DNA of 64,000 bases from an uncultured Oscillibacter sp. (GCA_910589315.1 CAJUTB010000003.1:1-64000), one strand, 5' to 3'; counted from the stretch's first letter, positions 44,086 to 52,469 are shown. Program-made: numbers and translations. The notes: generated by a model not told the origin, from the letters alone.

Positions 44086-44766
44086 ATGCAGTATACAAAT
44101 GTGTCGGCGGGCCGGTTTCTGGACCGTCCGAATCGCTTCATTGCCCACGTGGAAACGCCGCAGGGCGTCCAGACCGTCCACGTGAAAAATACGGGACGCT
44201 GCCGGGAACTGCTGGTCCCCGGCGCGAAGGTATATCTGGAACACAGCGCGAATCCGGCGCGGAAAACGGCCTTTGACCTGATTGCCGTGCAGAAGGGGGC
44301 GCGTCTGATCAACATGGACGCACAAGCTCCCAACAAGGTTTTTGCCGAATGGGCGGCGGGATTTCTGCCGGAGGGCGCACAGCTTCACAGGGAATACGCC
44401 TACGGCGCGTCCCGCCTGGACTTTTGCATTCAGACAGGAAAAAACCTCCACTTCGTGGAGGTCAAAGGCGTTACCTTGGAGGAAAACGGCGCGGCGCGGT
44501 TTCCCGACGCCCCTACGGAACGGGGCGTGAAACACATTCAGGAGCTTCAGCGGGCCGTGGAAGCGGGACTCCAGGCCACGCTGTTTTTTGTGGTGCAGAT
44601 GGCGGACATCCAAAGCGTCGCGCCGAACGATATAACTCATCCCGCCTTTGGAAGCGCGCTGCGGAAGGCCGCGGAACGGGGCGTGAACGTCCTCGCTTAC
44701 GACTGCACCGTGACGGCGGACAGCTTAACGATCCGCCGTCCGGTGCCCGTGCTTCTGGACCCTTAA
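44086..44766 (+). CDS. sfsA: SfsA family protein (sugar fermentation stimulation protein)
   Basis: 226 aa. RFLDRPNRFIAHVE, HVKNTGRCRELLVPG, and the nuclease-like core SRLDFCIQTGKNLHFVEVKGVTLEE with FPDAPTERGVKHIQEL are diagnostic of SfsA, a DNA-binding protein with a PD-(D/E)XK-like fold. Role outside E. coli unclear. ATG 44086 has only a weak ribosome site (GAAAG); earlier in-frame starts have none. Its stop shares TTAA with the stop of the convergent ECF gene. Confidence 0.9.
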   Translation: MQYTNVSAGRFLDRPNRFIAHVETPQGVQTVHVKNTGRCRELLVPGAKVYLEHSANPARKTAFDLIAVQKGARLINMDAQAPNKVFAEWAAGFLPEGAQLHREYAYGASRLDFCIQTGKNLHFVEVKGVTLEENGAARFPDAPTERGVKHIQELQRAVEAGLQATLFFVVQMADIQSVAPNDITHPAFGSALRKAAERGVNVLAYDCTVTADSLTIRRPVPVLLDP

Positions 44767-45335
44767 CCAAAACTGGAAAACGCCTGCCGGACATAGGCGC
44801 TCCGCCGCAGGGCCGCAGCCAGCAGAGTAGACGCCGCCGCGCCGAAAATCCCTTGGACCAGATTGCCGGGGATTCCTGCCGCGCTGCCTGCAAGGCAGAG
44901 CGAAAAGACGCTGTTGGACGTGGAGAGAAACAGGAGCAGCGCGTCAAACAGCCAGTAACCGGCAATCATCGGGATTTCTGCCGCCACCGCGCACAAAGGC
45001 AGGCTCCAGCTTTTTTTCCTCATCGTCCGGAACAGCCCCGCCGCCGTCAGGGCCATAATGGCTTTGATGACCAGGGTTGCGGGGACATACGCCGCATAAC
45101 CGGACAGCAGGTCGGCCATGGCCGGACCAAGGCCCCCGGCAGCAGCTCCGTATACCGGACCCAGCAGGAAGGCGCCCAGAATCACAACGGCGTCGCCCAG
45201 GTTCAGGTATCCGCCCGTAGGGGATGGAATTTGCAAAACCAGCGTCGCCGCACAGCCCAGGGCCGCGAATAGCGCAGTGAGAACCAATTGCCGGACCGGG
45301 CTTTTTGCCTGCGTCTGCTCCATGACTTTTTCCAT
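44763..45335 (-). CDS. ECF transporter S component, possibly for vitamin B6
   Basis: 190 aa with five or six helices. GGYLNLGDAVVILGAFLLGP, GGLGPAMADLLSGYAAYVPATLVIKAIMA and SAAGIPGNLVQGIFGAA are typical of ECF-type substrate-capture subunits. The energy-coupling module is elsewhere. It faces a MocR/PdxR-type regulator across 103 bases with overlapping promoters; in lactic acid bacteria PdxR-like regulators control the B6 transporter PdxU, so pyridoxine/pyridoxal is the best guess, by context. ATG 45335 follows AAGGAG. Confidence 0.8.
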   Translation of the reverse strand: MEKVMEQTQAKSPVRQLVLTALFAALGCAATLVLQIPSPTGGYLNLGDAVVILGAFLLGPVYGAAAGGLGPAMADLLSGYAAYVPATLVIKAIMALTAAGLFRTMRKKSWSLPLCAVAAEIPMIAGYWLFDALLLFLSTSNSVFSLCLAGSAAGIPGNLVQGIFGAAASTLLAAALRRSAYVRQAFSSFG

Positions 45336-45356
45336 ATAAAACACTCCTTGTTGATT

Positions 45357-45400
45357 GGATATTGTTATCATAGCGCGTTTGTGGTAAGATGGAAATATCC
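45357..45400. promoter_or_regulatory. Overlapping divergent promoters with a spaced inverted repeat
   Basis: Minus: TTTCCA (45390-45395), 17 bases, TATGAT (45367-45372), for the ECF gene. Plus: TTGTTA (45362-45367), 17 bases, TAAGAT (45385-45390), for the regulator. GGATATT (45357-45363) and AATATCC (45394-45400) form an inverted repeat spanning both, a candidate regulator site. Confidence 0.6.
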
Positions 45401-45438
45401 AAAATCATTCTTTTTTATAAGGTCAGAGGAGTCGGAAT

Positions 45439-46830
45439 ATGCTTACCTATGATTTAGACGCCCGTGACGGCCTGCCGCTGTACGAATACCTTTACCGCCG
45501 CATTCGGGCGGATATTCTGGGCGGAGCGTTGGCCGCAGGCGAACGTCTGCCGTCCAAGCGGGCGTTTGCGGAGCACTTACAGGTTTCCGTTGTGACGGTA
45601 GAAACCGCATACCGGCAGCTGGAGGCGGAGGGTTACGTCTGCACCCGCCCCCGGCGGGGCTTTTTCGTACTGCCGGTGGAGCGGACCCCGCCGCCGGAGG
45701 CCGCTCCTATTTTTGCGCCGCCTCCTGAGCCGGTCTGGAGGTTGGATCTGCGGAACAATCAGGTGGGCGGCGGCCAGTTTCCCGCGTCTGTCTGGGCCAA
45801 GCTGACCCGGCAGGTTTTGAACGACGGCAAACTGTTTGCCCCTCTGCCCCACCAGGGGCTTTTGGCACTGCGGCAAGCGATTGCGGACAATCTGCGGGAT
45901 TTTCGCGGCATGGCGGTTTCGCCGGAACAGATTGTTGTCGGCGCGGGGGCGGAGTATCTTTATTTGCTTCTGGCCCAGCTTTTGGGGCGGGACCGGCAGT
46001 CGGTATTTGCCCTGGAGGACCCTGGGTATCCGAAGATCCGGCAGGTTTATCACAAATGGGGGGCCAGGTGCTGCCCGGTGCCGCTGGACAATCAGGGGGT
46101 TCGTTTGGATGCGCTGCAAGCGGCCGGGGCGGATGTTCTGCACATTTCGCCCGCGCATCATTATCCTACGGGGATTGTCACGCCCATCACCCGGCGGCAG
46201 GCGCTTTTACGATGGGCGGAAGCGGCGGACGGCGTAATTATTGAGGATGATTATGACAGCGAGCTGCGGTTTACGGGCCGCCCGATTCCGACGCTTCAGA
46301 GCATTGACTCCGCTGGACGGGTGATTTATATGAATACGTTTTCGCAGACGATTTCGCCTTCCATGCGCGTTGGGTTTATGGCGCTGCCGCCGCGTCTTTT
46401 AGCGCGCTACCGTCAGGAGCTGAATTTTTATGCCTGTACAGTTCCGGCGTTGGAACAGCAGGTACTGGCGCGTTTTTTAGAGGGCGGCTGGTATGACCAG
46501 CATTTGAATCGTTTAAGGAAGGCGTGCCGGGCCAAGCGGGCGGCGGTATTGGAGGCGTTTGCGGGCAGTGCGTTTGCCGGGCGTACGGAGGTATTGGAGC
46601 AAGGGGCCGGTTTACATTTTCTTTTGCGTTTTGACACAACAGAATGTGACGAAGCTCTCCGCCGGAGAGCGGAGAGCTTGGGTGTGCGTTTGGTTTTTTT
46701 GTCGGAATACGCCGAAGTGTCTCATCCGGATTATGAACACACATTAGTCATAAACTACGCCAATTTAGAACTCAACCGCTTGCCGGAGGCAATGAAACTC
46801 TTATCGGAGATTTTCGAGCCTCTGCCATAG
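45439..46830 (+). CDS. MocR/PdxR-type regulator (GntR HTH + aminotransferase-like domain)
   Basis: 463 aa. Residues 10-75 form a GntR winged helix (RIRADILGGALAAGERLPSKRAFAEHL cut into AGERLPSKRA etc.), then a linker and a fold-type I aminotransferase domain: VGAGAEYLY, SPAHHYPTGIV, EDDYDSELRF (PLP-N1 Asp). The Lys that forms the PLP Schiff base (FSK in relatives) is Q303 here (NTFSQTISPSMRVGF). Relatives use PLP as effector to activate pdxST or repress B6 genes. A ribosome site AGAGGAG precedes ATG. The last third is lower in GC than its neighbours. Confidence 0.88.
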   Translation: MLTYDLDARDGLPLYEYLYRRIRADILGGALAAGERLPSKRAFAEHLQVSVVTVETAYRQLEAEGYVCTRPRRGFFVLPVERTPPPEAAPIFAPPPEPVWRLDLRNNQVGGGQFPASVWAKLTRQVLNDGKLFAPLPHQGLLALRQAIADNLRDFRGMAVSPEQIVVGAGAEYLYLLLAQLLGRDRQSVFALEDPGYPKIRQVYHKWGARCCPVPLDNQGVRLDALQAAGADVLHISPAHHYPTGIVTPITRRQALLRWAEAADGVIIEDDYDSELRFTGRPIPTLQSIDSAGRVIYMNTFSQTISPSMRVGFMALPPRLLARYRQELNFYACTVPALEQQVLARFLEGGWYDQHLNRLRKACRAKRAAVLEAFAGSAFAGRTEVLEQGAGLHFLLRFDTTECDEALRRRAESLGVRLVFLSEYAEVSHPDYEHTLVINYANLELNRLPEAMKLLSEIFEPLP

Positions 46831-46854
46831 CGCGGCGTTGCCGCGGGGGATAGT

Positions 46855-47289
46855 CAGCCGCTTCCGGCGGCTGGTCCATTCCCACCCCCCATTTTCTCTT
46901 TTTCTTGGCGAAGAAAAAGAGAAAACGGGCCGTGGACGGTCCAAAAGAGAAAAAGACGCTGGTTAAGCCTGGTGGAAAACTTCCGCTTGGTGGAACAGAA
47001 ACGAGAAGACCATCACTGACTTGATCTGCTTCTCTTTCCGCTGTCGCTGCTGCCGGTGGTCGAAAGAACACGAACCAGCCGCTCCGCCCACCGCAGCAGC
47101 GGCAGCGGGGTTCGGCGCAGAGGCAAGTCGATTTGGACTTCTCGTTTATAGAAGTATCAAGCCAAAGTGTTGCACCGCACCTTTCAAAACGCTCTTTTCT
47201 TTTGGACCGTGAACGGCCCGTTTTCTTTTCTCTCGCCAGAGAAAAGAAAATGGGGGGTTCAAATTTGGACCAGCCATTAACAATGGCTG
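46855..47289. repeat. 435-bp foldback element, nested inverted repeats
   Basis: Two diverged arms, 46855-47060 and 47089-47289, are inverted copies. Outer hairpins: CAGCCGC/GCGGCTG (46855-46873) and CAGCCATT/AATGGCTG (47271-47289). Next GGCTGGTCCA (46869-46878) versus TGGACCAGCC (47266-47275). Then CCCCCCATTTT and its complement, each with a perfect hairpin: 15-bp TTTTCTCTTTTTCTT stem with GGCG loop (46892-46925), and 13-bp TTTTCTTTTCTCT stem with CGCC loop (47221-47250). Then CGGGCCGT..ACGGTCCAAAAGA in both; shared AAACGAGAAG; and a GC-rich centre (GCTGCTGC..GGTGG / CCACCGCAGCAGC). No coding frame, no transposase. Fills the 463 bases between two genes. Confidence 0.8.
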
Positions 47290-47293
47290 TTGT

Positions 47294-47737
47294 TCATTTG
47301 AACAAAGAAAACTCCCTCTCTGCTTGCTCTATGGCGCGGCGCAGATATTCGTCCAGACGACAGTCCTCGGTCCCCGCTACATAAATGCCGCAGGTGCTTG
47401 AGGGAATCAATACCTTTACCGCCTCAGACCCGGACACCGCCGCCGCCATCGCCGGAGATACCTCCCCCATAATCCCATTCGCTAAAATGATCCCAATCGG
47501 CCCTAAAATCAAATCCGCACGCGCCGCATTGTATATCACCGCATTCTCCCCCGTCGCCCCCTGCGACGCCCCCGCCTTCAACATCGCGCTCGTTGCCAAA
47601 ACATTCGTCCCTACACAAAGCAGCTCGCTCCCCTCCGGCAGGCGCGGACGCAAAAGCCGCACCAACTGCGCCCCAATGCCTCCGCCCTGACCGTCTAAAA
47701 CCAAAACCCGGCGCGTTCCGCCGTTTGCTGTTTTCAT
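47294..47737 (-). CDS. DUF3842 family protein
   Basis: 147 aa. VLVLDGQGGGIGAQLVRLL is the family start (Gly-rich loop of a Rossmann-like fold), followed by GTNVLATSAMLKAGAS, AVIYNAARADLILGPIGIILANGIMGE and LIPSSTCGIYVAG. Function unknown; typical of Clostridia. ATG 47737 follows GGAAGGA; an upstream in-frame ATG has no site. Terminates within five bases of the foldback element. Confidence 0.85.
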   Translation of the reverse strand: MKTANGGTRRVLVLDGQGGGIGAQLVRLLRPRLPEGSELLCVGTNVLATSAMLKAGASQGATGENAVIYNAARADLILGPIGIILANGIMGEVSPAMAAAVSGSEAVKVLIPSSTCGIYVAGTEDCRLDEYLRRAIEQAEREFSLFK

Positions 47738-47758
47738 AGAAAATTCCTTCCTTTTTGG

Positions 47759-47811
47759 TTGATTTTTTGCCATATTTCGGCTATTATAACATAGGAAATT
47801 TTAACGTGCAA
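47759..47811. promoter_or_regulatory. Overlapping divergent promoters sharing one -10 region
   Basis: Plus: TTGATT (47759-47764), 17 bases, TATTAT (47782-47787), for the binding lipoprotein. Minus: TTGCAC (47806-47811), 17 bases, TATAAT (47783-47788), for the DUF3842 gene. The two -10 boxes occupy the same bases, so firing must be mutually exclusive. Confidence 0.65.
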
Positions 47812-47832
47812 CGGAAAGGACAATGAAACGCT

Positions 47833-48813
47833 ATGCAAAAAAAATTCCTCGCTTTCCTCTTGGCCGGGCTACTGCTCCTGTCCGGCTGTACCCAGCCTCC
47901 AAAAACCGTCCAAGAAAATCCGCCCTCTGAACCTCCAGCCGCCGAAACGCCCCCCGCGGAAACTCCGCAAACCTTCACCGACGACCTGGGCCGCGAAATC
48001 TCCTTGGACCCGCCCAAACGAGTCGCCGCCATGATCGGCAGCTTTGCCGACATCTGGTGCCTCGCCGGCGGAAAAGACGTACTGACCGCCGCCGCGCATG
48101 ACGCCTGGACCTCCTTTGACCTGAACCTGGGCGAAGACGTAACCGACATCGGCGCAGTGAAAGACCCCAGCCTGGAAACCCTCCTGGCCTCGGAACCGGA
48201 TCTGATTCTCGCAAGCTGCAACACCGCCGCCAACCGGGACCTCCTGGACACCTTCGACCAGGCCGGACTCCGCGCCGCCTATTTCGACGTGGAAAACTTT
48301 GACGACTACCTCCGAATGCTGAAAATCTGCACCCAGCTCACCAACTGCCCCGAAAACTACGAAACCTACGGCGCGGCGGTCAAGGAACAGGTAGACGCCG
48401 CCGTTACCCGTCAGGACGGCACCTCGCCCAAAGTCCTCTACGTGCGGGCCAGCGGGTCCAGCTGCAAGGTCAAGGGCAGTTCCGGCAACGTCCTGGGCGA
48501 AATGCTGGCGGACCTGGGCTGCGTCAACATCGCGGACAGCGATGAAAGCCTTCTGGAAAACTTGAGCCTGGAAGCCATCATCGCCGCCGACCCGGACTAT
48601 ATTTTCGTGGTTCTGCAAGGCGTCGGGGAAACCGTGGAAAAGGCTCAGGCAATTCTGGACGAAACCCTGCTGTCCAATCCTGCCTGGAACGGCCTCCGCG
48701 CCGTACAGGAGGACCGTTTCTACATTCTGGACCACGCCCTTTACAACCTCAAACCGAATGCCCGCTGGGGAGATTCCTATGAAGCGTTGGCCGACATTCT
48801 CTATCCGCAGTAA
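47833..48813 (+). CDS. FecB/BtuF-type ABC transporter substrate-binding lipoprotein
   Basis: 326 aa. Lipobox LLSGC (Cys about 19), a Pro/Glu-rich linker, then a class III periplasmic-binding fold: FTDDLGREISLDPPKRVAAM, SLETLLASEPDLILAS, DPDYIFVVLQG and a final WGDSYEALADILYP. Captures an iron chelate, heme or corrinoid. Gene order with the permease, ATPase and a Met8-SUMT enzyme favours a tetrapyrrole/corrinoid link but does not prove it. Overlaps the permease gene by 35 bases. Confidence 0.87.
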   Translation: MQKKFLAFLLAGLLLLSGCTQPPKTVQENPPSEPPAAETPPAETPQTFTDDLGREISLDPPKRVAAMIGSFADIWCLAGGKDVLTAAAHDAWTSFDLNLGEDVTDIGAVKDPSLETLLASEPDLILASCNTAANRDLLDTFDQAGLRAAYFDVENFDDYLRMLKICTQLTNCPENYETYGAAVKEQVDAAVTRQDGTSPKVLYVRASGSSCKVKGSSGNVLGEMLADLGCVNIADSDESLLENLSLEAIIAADPDYIFVVLQGVGETVEKAQAILDETLLSNPAWNGLRAVQEDRFYILDHALYNLKPNARWGDSYEALADILYPQ

Positions 48814-49789
48814 GGGCCGCCTCCTGGCGGGTCTGGCCCTGCTGACCCTCCTGGCGGCCATCCTGAGCATCTGCCTGGGCGCGGTGTTTGTGCCGCCGGA
48901 CAAAATTCCCGCCATTCTATCCGGACAGCTCGCCGGTACGCCCGAAGCGCAGATCATCCGCTTCGCCCGCCTGCCGCGAACCCTCGGCTGTCTGCTGGCC
49001 GGAATGGCCCTGGCCGTTTCTGGAGCCGTCATCCAGGGCGTTTTGAATAATCCCCTGGCCGCGCCCAACATCATCGGCGTGAATTCCGGCGCGGGACTGG
49101 CCGTAGCCCTCGGCAGCGCATTTTTCCCAGGGTTTTCCAGCCCTGTGGCCGCGTTTTTCGGCGCGCTGGCGGGCGTTTTGCTGGTACTGTTTATCGCAGA
49201 AAAAACCGGAGCCGCCCGTATCACCCTGGTATTGGCGGGCGTGGCCGTTTCCAGTATGTTCGGCGCGGGCATCGACGCGGTTTTGACCTTCGTTCCCGAC
49301 GCCCTCAACGGCTACACCGATTTCCGCATTGGCGGCCTGGAAAATCTGACCATGAACCGGATTCTCCCCGCCTTCTGGGTTATCCTGATCGCTATGATTC
49401 TGGTTCTCCTTCTCTCCGGCGAGCTGGACATTCTCCTGCTGGGCGCGGAAACCGCTCAGAGCCTGGGCCTTCCGGCAAAGCCGCTGCGGCTTGTTCTGCT
49501 GGCATTGGCGGCGGCTCTGGCAGGAGCTTCCGTGAGCTTCTGCGGGCTTTTAGGCTTTGTCGGCCTGATCGTCCCCCATATTATGCGCCGTCTGGCCGGG
49601 GAGGAAAGCCTCTGCCTGCTGATTTCCTGTGCCCTGGGCGGCGCGGCGCTGCTGACATTCTGCGACCTGTTGGCCCGAATCCTGTTCGCGCCCTATGAAC
49701 TGCCTGTCGGTATCGTCCTGTCCCTGGGCGGCGGCCCCTTCTTCATTTGGCTGCTGCTGCGGCAGAGGGGAGGCCGTACCCATGATTGA
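48779..49789 (+). CDS. FecCD-family ABC transporter permease
   Basis: 336 aa with about ten helices. FARLPRTLGCLLAGMALAVSGAVIQGVLNNPLAAPNIIGVNSGA is seen in parts (RLPRTL, GAVIQGVLNNPLAAP, GVNSGA), then LSFCGLLGFVGLIVPHIMRR-like VSFCGLLGFVGLIVPHIM, the ATPase-coupling loop, and PVGIVLSLGGGPFFIWLL. Start ATG 48779 follows GGGGAGA. Overlaps the ATPase by eight bases. Confidence 0.92.
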   Translation: MKRWPTFSIRSKGRLLAGLALLTLLAAILSICLGAVFVPPDKIPAILSGQLAGTPEAQIIRFARLPRTLGCLLAGMALAVSGAVIQGVLNNPLAAPNIIGVNSGAGLAVALGSAFFPGFSSPVAAFFGALAGVLLVLFIAEKTGAARITLVLAGVAVSSMFGAGIDAVLTFVPDALNGYTDFRIGGLENLTMNRILPAFWVILIAMILVLLLSGELDILLLGAETAQSLGLPAKPLRLVLLALAAALAGASVSFCGLLGFVGLIVPHIMRRLAGEESLCLLISCALGGAALLTFCDLLARILFAPYELPVGIVLSLGGGPFFIWLLLRQRGGRTHD

Positions 49790-50543
49790 ACTGCAAAAGC
49801 TCTGCGCCGGATATCCTGGCCGGACGGTACTGGAAGACATCACCCTCTCCTTTTCGCCTGGACGGGTCCTGATTCTGCTGGGTCCCAACGGCAGCGGAAA
49901 AAGCACGCTTCTGCGGACGGTTCTGGGTCTCCTGCCGAAAACCGGCGGCAGCATTCTCCTGGACGGCGCGCCGCTGGAATCGCTCTCCGCCCGGCAGGTG
50001 GCCCAGAAGGCGGCCTATCTGGCCCAGTCCCGGACGGTGCCGAACATCACCGCCCATCGGATGGTGCTGCATGGCCGGTTTCCCTATCTCTCCTTCCCCC
50101 GCCACTACCGTCCGGAGGATTACGAAGCGGCCCGCCAAGCCCTGTCCTGGGCCGATGCGGCGGACGTAGCGGACCGCCCCATGCAGGAACTGAGCGGCGG
50201 CCAGCGACAGAAAATCTACCTGGCCATGGCCTTGGCGCAGGACACGGAAACCGTCCTCATGGACGAGCCTACTACATATCTGGACATTCTCCATCAGCTG
50301 GACGTTATGGACGTGGCCCGGCGTCTGGCCGGCCAGGGAAAGGCGGTGGTTCTGGTGCTCCATGACCTCTGTCTTGCCATGCGGGCGGCGGACGAAATCG
50401 CCGTGCTGTCGGAGGGCCGTCTTGCGGCCCTGGGGACGCCGGAGGCGGTTTATCGTTCCGGCATTCTGGACAAGGTGTTCTCTATCCGGCTGGGCCGGGT
50501 GGAGACCGGAACCGGCTTTCATTACTACTGTGAAAAACGATAA
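49782..50543 (+). CDS. FecE/BtuD-type ABC transporter ATPase
   Basis: 253 aa. Walker A GPNGSGKST, Q-loop LAQSRTVP, signature LSGGQRQK, Walker B VLMDEPTTYLD, H-loop LHDLCLA. The C-terminus has the short YCEKR end usual for FecE-like proteins. Powers the permease upstream. AGGGGAGG site precedes ATG 49782. Confidence 0.93.
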   Translation: MIELQKLCAGYPGRTVLEDITLSFSPGRVLILLGPNGSGKSTLLRTVLGLLPKTGGSILLDGAPLESLSARQVAQKAAYLAQSRTVPNITAHRMVLHGRFPYLSFPRHYRPEDYEAARQALSWADAADVADRPMQELSGGQRQKIYLAMALAQDTETVLMDEPTTYLDILHQLDVMDVARRLAGQGKAVVLVLHDLCLAMRAADEIAVLSEGRLAALGTPEAVYRSGILDKVFSIRLGRVETGTGFHYYCEKR

Positions 50544-50557
50544 CACGGAGGCGGCAC

Positions 50558-51898
50558 ATGGCCTACTTTCCCTTTTTTGTAGAACTGGACGGCGCGGACG
50601 GCCTGATCACCGGCGGCGGAACGGTCGCCCTTCGGAAAATCGAAAAGCTCCTGCCCTACGGCCCCTGCCTGACGGTGGCCGCGCCGGAGATCGCGCCGGA
50701 AATAGAAGCCATTCCAGGGCTGACGCTGCTGCGGCAGCCTTTTTCGCCGGAGCTGCTGGAAGGACGGCGGTTCGTCATCGCCGCTACGGACGATCCGGCT
50801 TTGAATGGTGAAATCGCCGGGCTTTGCAGGGCGAAAAACATCCCCGTAAACGCAGTGGACGACAAGGACGCCTGCACGTTTCTCTTTCCGGCCCTGGTAA
50901 AGCAGGACGGACTGTCCATCGGCATCTCCACCAGCGGGGCCAGCCCCAGCGCGGCGGTTTACGTGAAACATCAAATTGCGGACCTCCTGCCGGAACGCCT
51001 GGGCGAAATCCTCACATGGCTGGAGGCCCAGCGCGAGACGGTCAAGGCGGCCCTGCCCGACGGCCCGGCGAGGCCGGCGTGTTTTTCCCGGCTGTTTACG
51101 GCGTGTCTGGACGCCGGAAGGCCGCTGGAGGCGTCCGAATTCCAGGCGGTTCTGGACGAAACCGCAAAACCAGGCCGGGTATATCTGGTGGGCGCGGGCT
51201 GCGGCGGGGCGGACTGGATTACCGTCCGGGGCTTACGGCTGCTGCGGCGTTGTGACACGGTGGTTTATGACGACCTGATTTCGCCGGAGCTTTTGGAGGA
51301 GGTCCCGGAACGGGCGGAAAAAATCTACATGGGCAAACGGCTTGGAAAGCGCTCCGCGCCCCAGGCGGAAATCTGCAAAGCCCTTGTCTCCCTGGCCCGG
51401 GCGGGCAAAACGGTGGTGCGGCTCAAGGGCGGCGACCCCTTTGTATTCGGGCGGGGCGGCGAAGAAGCCCTAGCCCTGCAAGCGGCGGGCGTCGCCTGGG
51501 AAGAAGTGCCGGGAATTCCGTCGGCCATTGCGATTCCGGCCCAGGCGGGCATCCCGGTGACCCACCGGGGCGTAAGCCAAAGCCTGCACGTCGTCACGGC
51601 CCACACGGCGGACACTCCCGACGGCCTTCCAGCGTATTTTGACCAGCTGGCGCAGATTCCGGGGACGCTGGTGTTTCTCATGGGCCTGAACCAGCTCCCT
51701 CACATCGCAAGCCGCCTCATCAGCGCCGGAATGGACCCTGGCACGCCTGCGGCGGTGCTCTCCGGCGGCAACGCGCCCCACCCGGCTGCCGTGCGGGGAA
51801 CGCTGTCCGGCATTGCGGAAAAAGCGCGGGGCGTACAGCCTCCGGCGGTGATTGTCGTTGGCGCGGTAGCGGCGATGGATTTGACCGCAGAGGCATAA
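50558..51898 (+). CDS. Precorrin-2 dehydrogenase fused to uroporphyrinogen-III C-methyltransferase
   Basis: 446 aa. Residues 1-200 are a Met8/SirC-type dehydrogenase: GGGTVALRKIEKLL (NAD loop), IAATDDPALNGEIA, FLFPALVKQDGLSIGISTSGASPSAA (split motif). Residues about 208-446 are SUMT: VYLVGAGCGGADWITVRGLRLL, DDLISPELL, RLKGGDPFVFGRGGEEA, VPGIPSAIAIPAQAGIPVTHRG. It makes siroheme precursors or precorrin-2 for corrinoids, like CysG but with no proven ferrochelatase. Directly downstream of the FecBCD-type importer, in the same orientation, 14 bases away, AACACGGAGG site. Confidence 0.9.
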   Translation: MAYFPFFVELDGADGLITGGGTVALRKIEKLLPYGPCLTVAAPEIAPEIEAIPGLTLLRQPFSPELLEGRRFVIAATDDPALNGEIAGLCRAKNIPVNAVDDKDACTFLFPALVKQDGLSIGISTSGASPSAAVYVKHQIADLLPERLGEILTWLEAQRETVKAALPDGPARPACFSRLFTACLDAGRPLEASEFQAVLDETAKPGRVYLVGAGCGGADWITVRGLRLLRRCDTVVYDDLISPELLEEVPERAEKIYMGKRLGKRSAPQAEICKALVSLARAGKTVVRLKGGDPFVFGRGGEEALALQAAGVAWEEVPGIPSAIAIPAQAGIPVTHRGVSQSLHVVTAHTADTPDGLPAYFDQLAQIPGTLVFLMGLNQLPHIASRLISAGMDPGTPAAVLSGGNAPHPAAVRGTLSGIAEKARGVQPPAVIVVGAVAAMDLTAEA

Positions 51899-51907
51899 AA
51901 AACAGGT

Positions 51908-51942
51908 TCCCGGCAGGCAAAACCTGCCGGGACGTATTTTAC
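51908..51942 (+). terminator. Bidirectional terminator
   Basis: TCCCGGCAGG (51908-51917), loop CAAAA, CCTGCCGGGA (51923-51932); T-rich on the right and A-rich (minus T-run) on the left. Confidence 0.85.
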
Positions 51943-52469
51943 TCCAAAAATTCATCCATTGAAAACCATTCCTGAACGCCTTCAGGAAAACGCCAAGCAT
52001 CCATACGCAGGGTTCCGTCCCCGTCCATCTCCAAGGCGTTCGGCGTAAGAAAATCTTTCCCATTGGTCGGGATCAGGGAATGGGAACCGGCGGAAGAATA
52101 CCAAGCGTAATAATGCGCCGCCTCCCCCATATCGCCTGTGTCTGCCAGAACCGCAATCTCCAGCTCCGACCTGGCCTGGGAAACCGCCAGCATATACTGC
52201 AAGTCTTCCGTCAAATCAAACTCCATATGCAATGTTTCAACATGATCATCCGGCAGGCTGTCGAAGCCCGCCAGAAGATCTTCAAGATGATCCGCCAGAA
52301 ATTCCCAGTCCTCCGCATAGCTCTCAGGATCATTTTCAGCGGCCTTCGCCCCGCTGCGGAAAATCTGCGGCAGCGTCCGCAGGCTTTCCAGCGGACCGTG
52401 AATCGCACAGTTCATCTCACAATCCAACGGCTCTTGGCGTAAACAGGCAATCAACGCCTTCGAGTCCAT
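51939..52469 (-). CDS. Hypothetical protein
   Basis: 176 aa acidic protein. GGGAGGAG seven bases before ATG. Helical N-terminal half (CLRQEPLDCEMNCAIHG with three cysteines, DWEFLADHLEDLLAG), then beta-rich aromatic C-terminal half ending EWFSMDEFLE. No family recognised. Next to a DUF1351-like/exonuclease fusion, 37 bases away on the same strand. Confidence 0.7.
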   Translation of the reverse strand: MDSKALIACLRQEPLDCEMNCAIHGPLESLRTLPQIFRSGAKAAENDPESYAEDWEFLADHLEDLLAGFDSLPDDHVETLHMEFDLTEDLQYMLAVSQARSELEIAVLADTGDMGEAAHYYAWYSSAGSHSLIPTNGKDFLTPNALEMDGDGTLRMDAWRFPEGVQEWFSMDEFLE

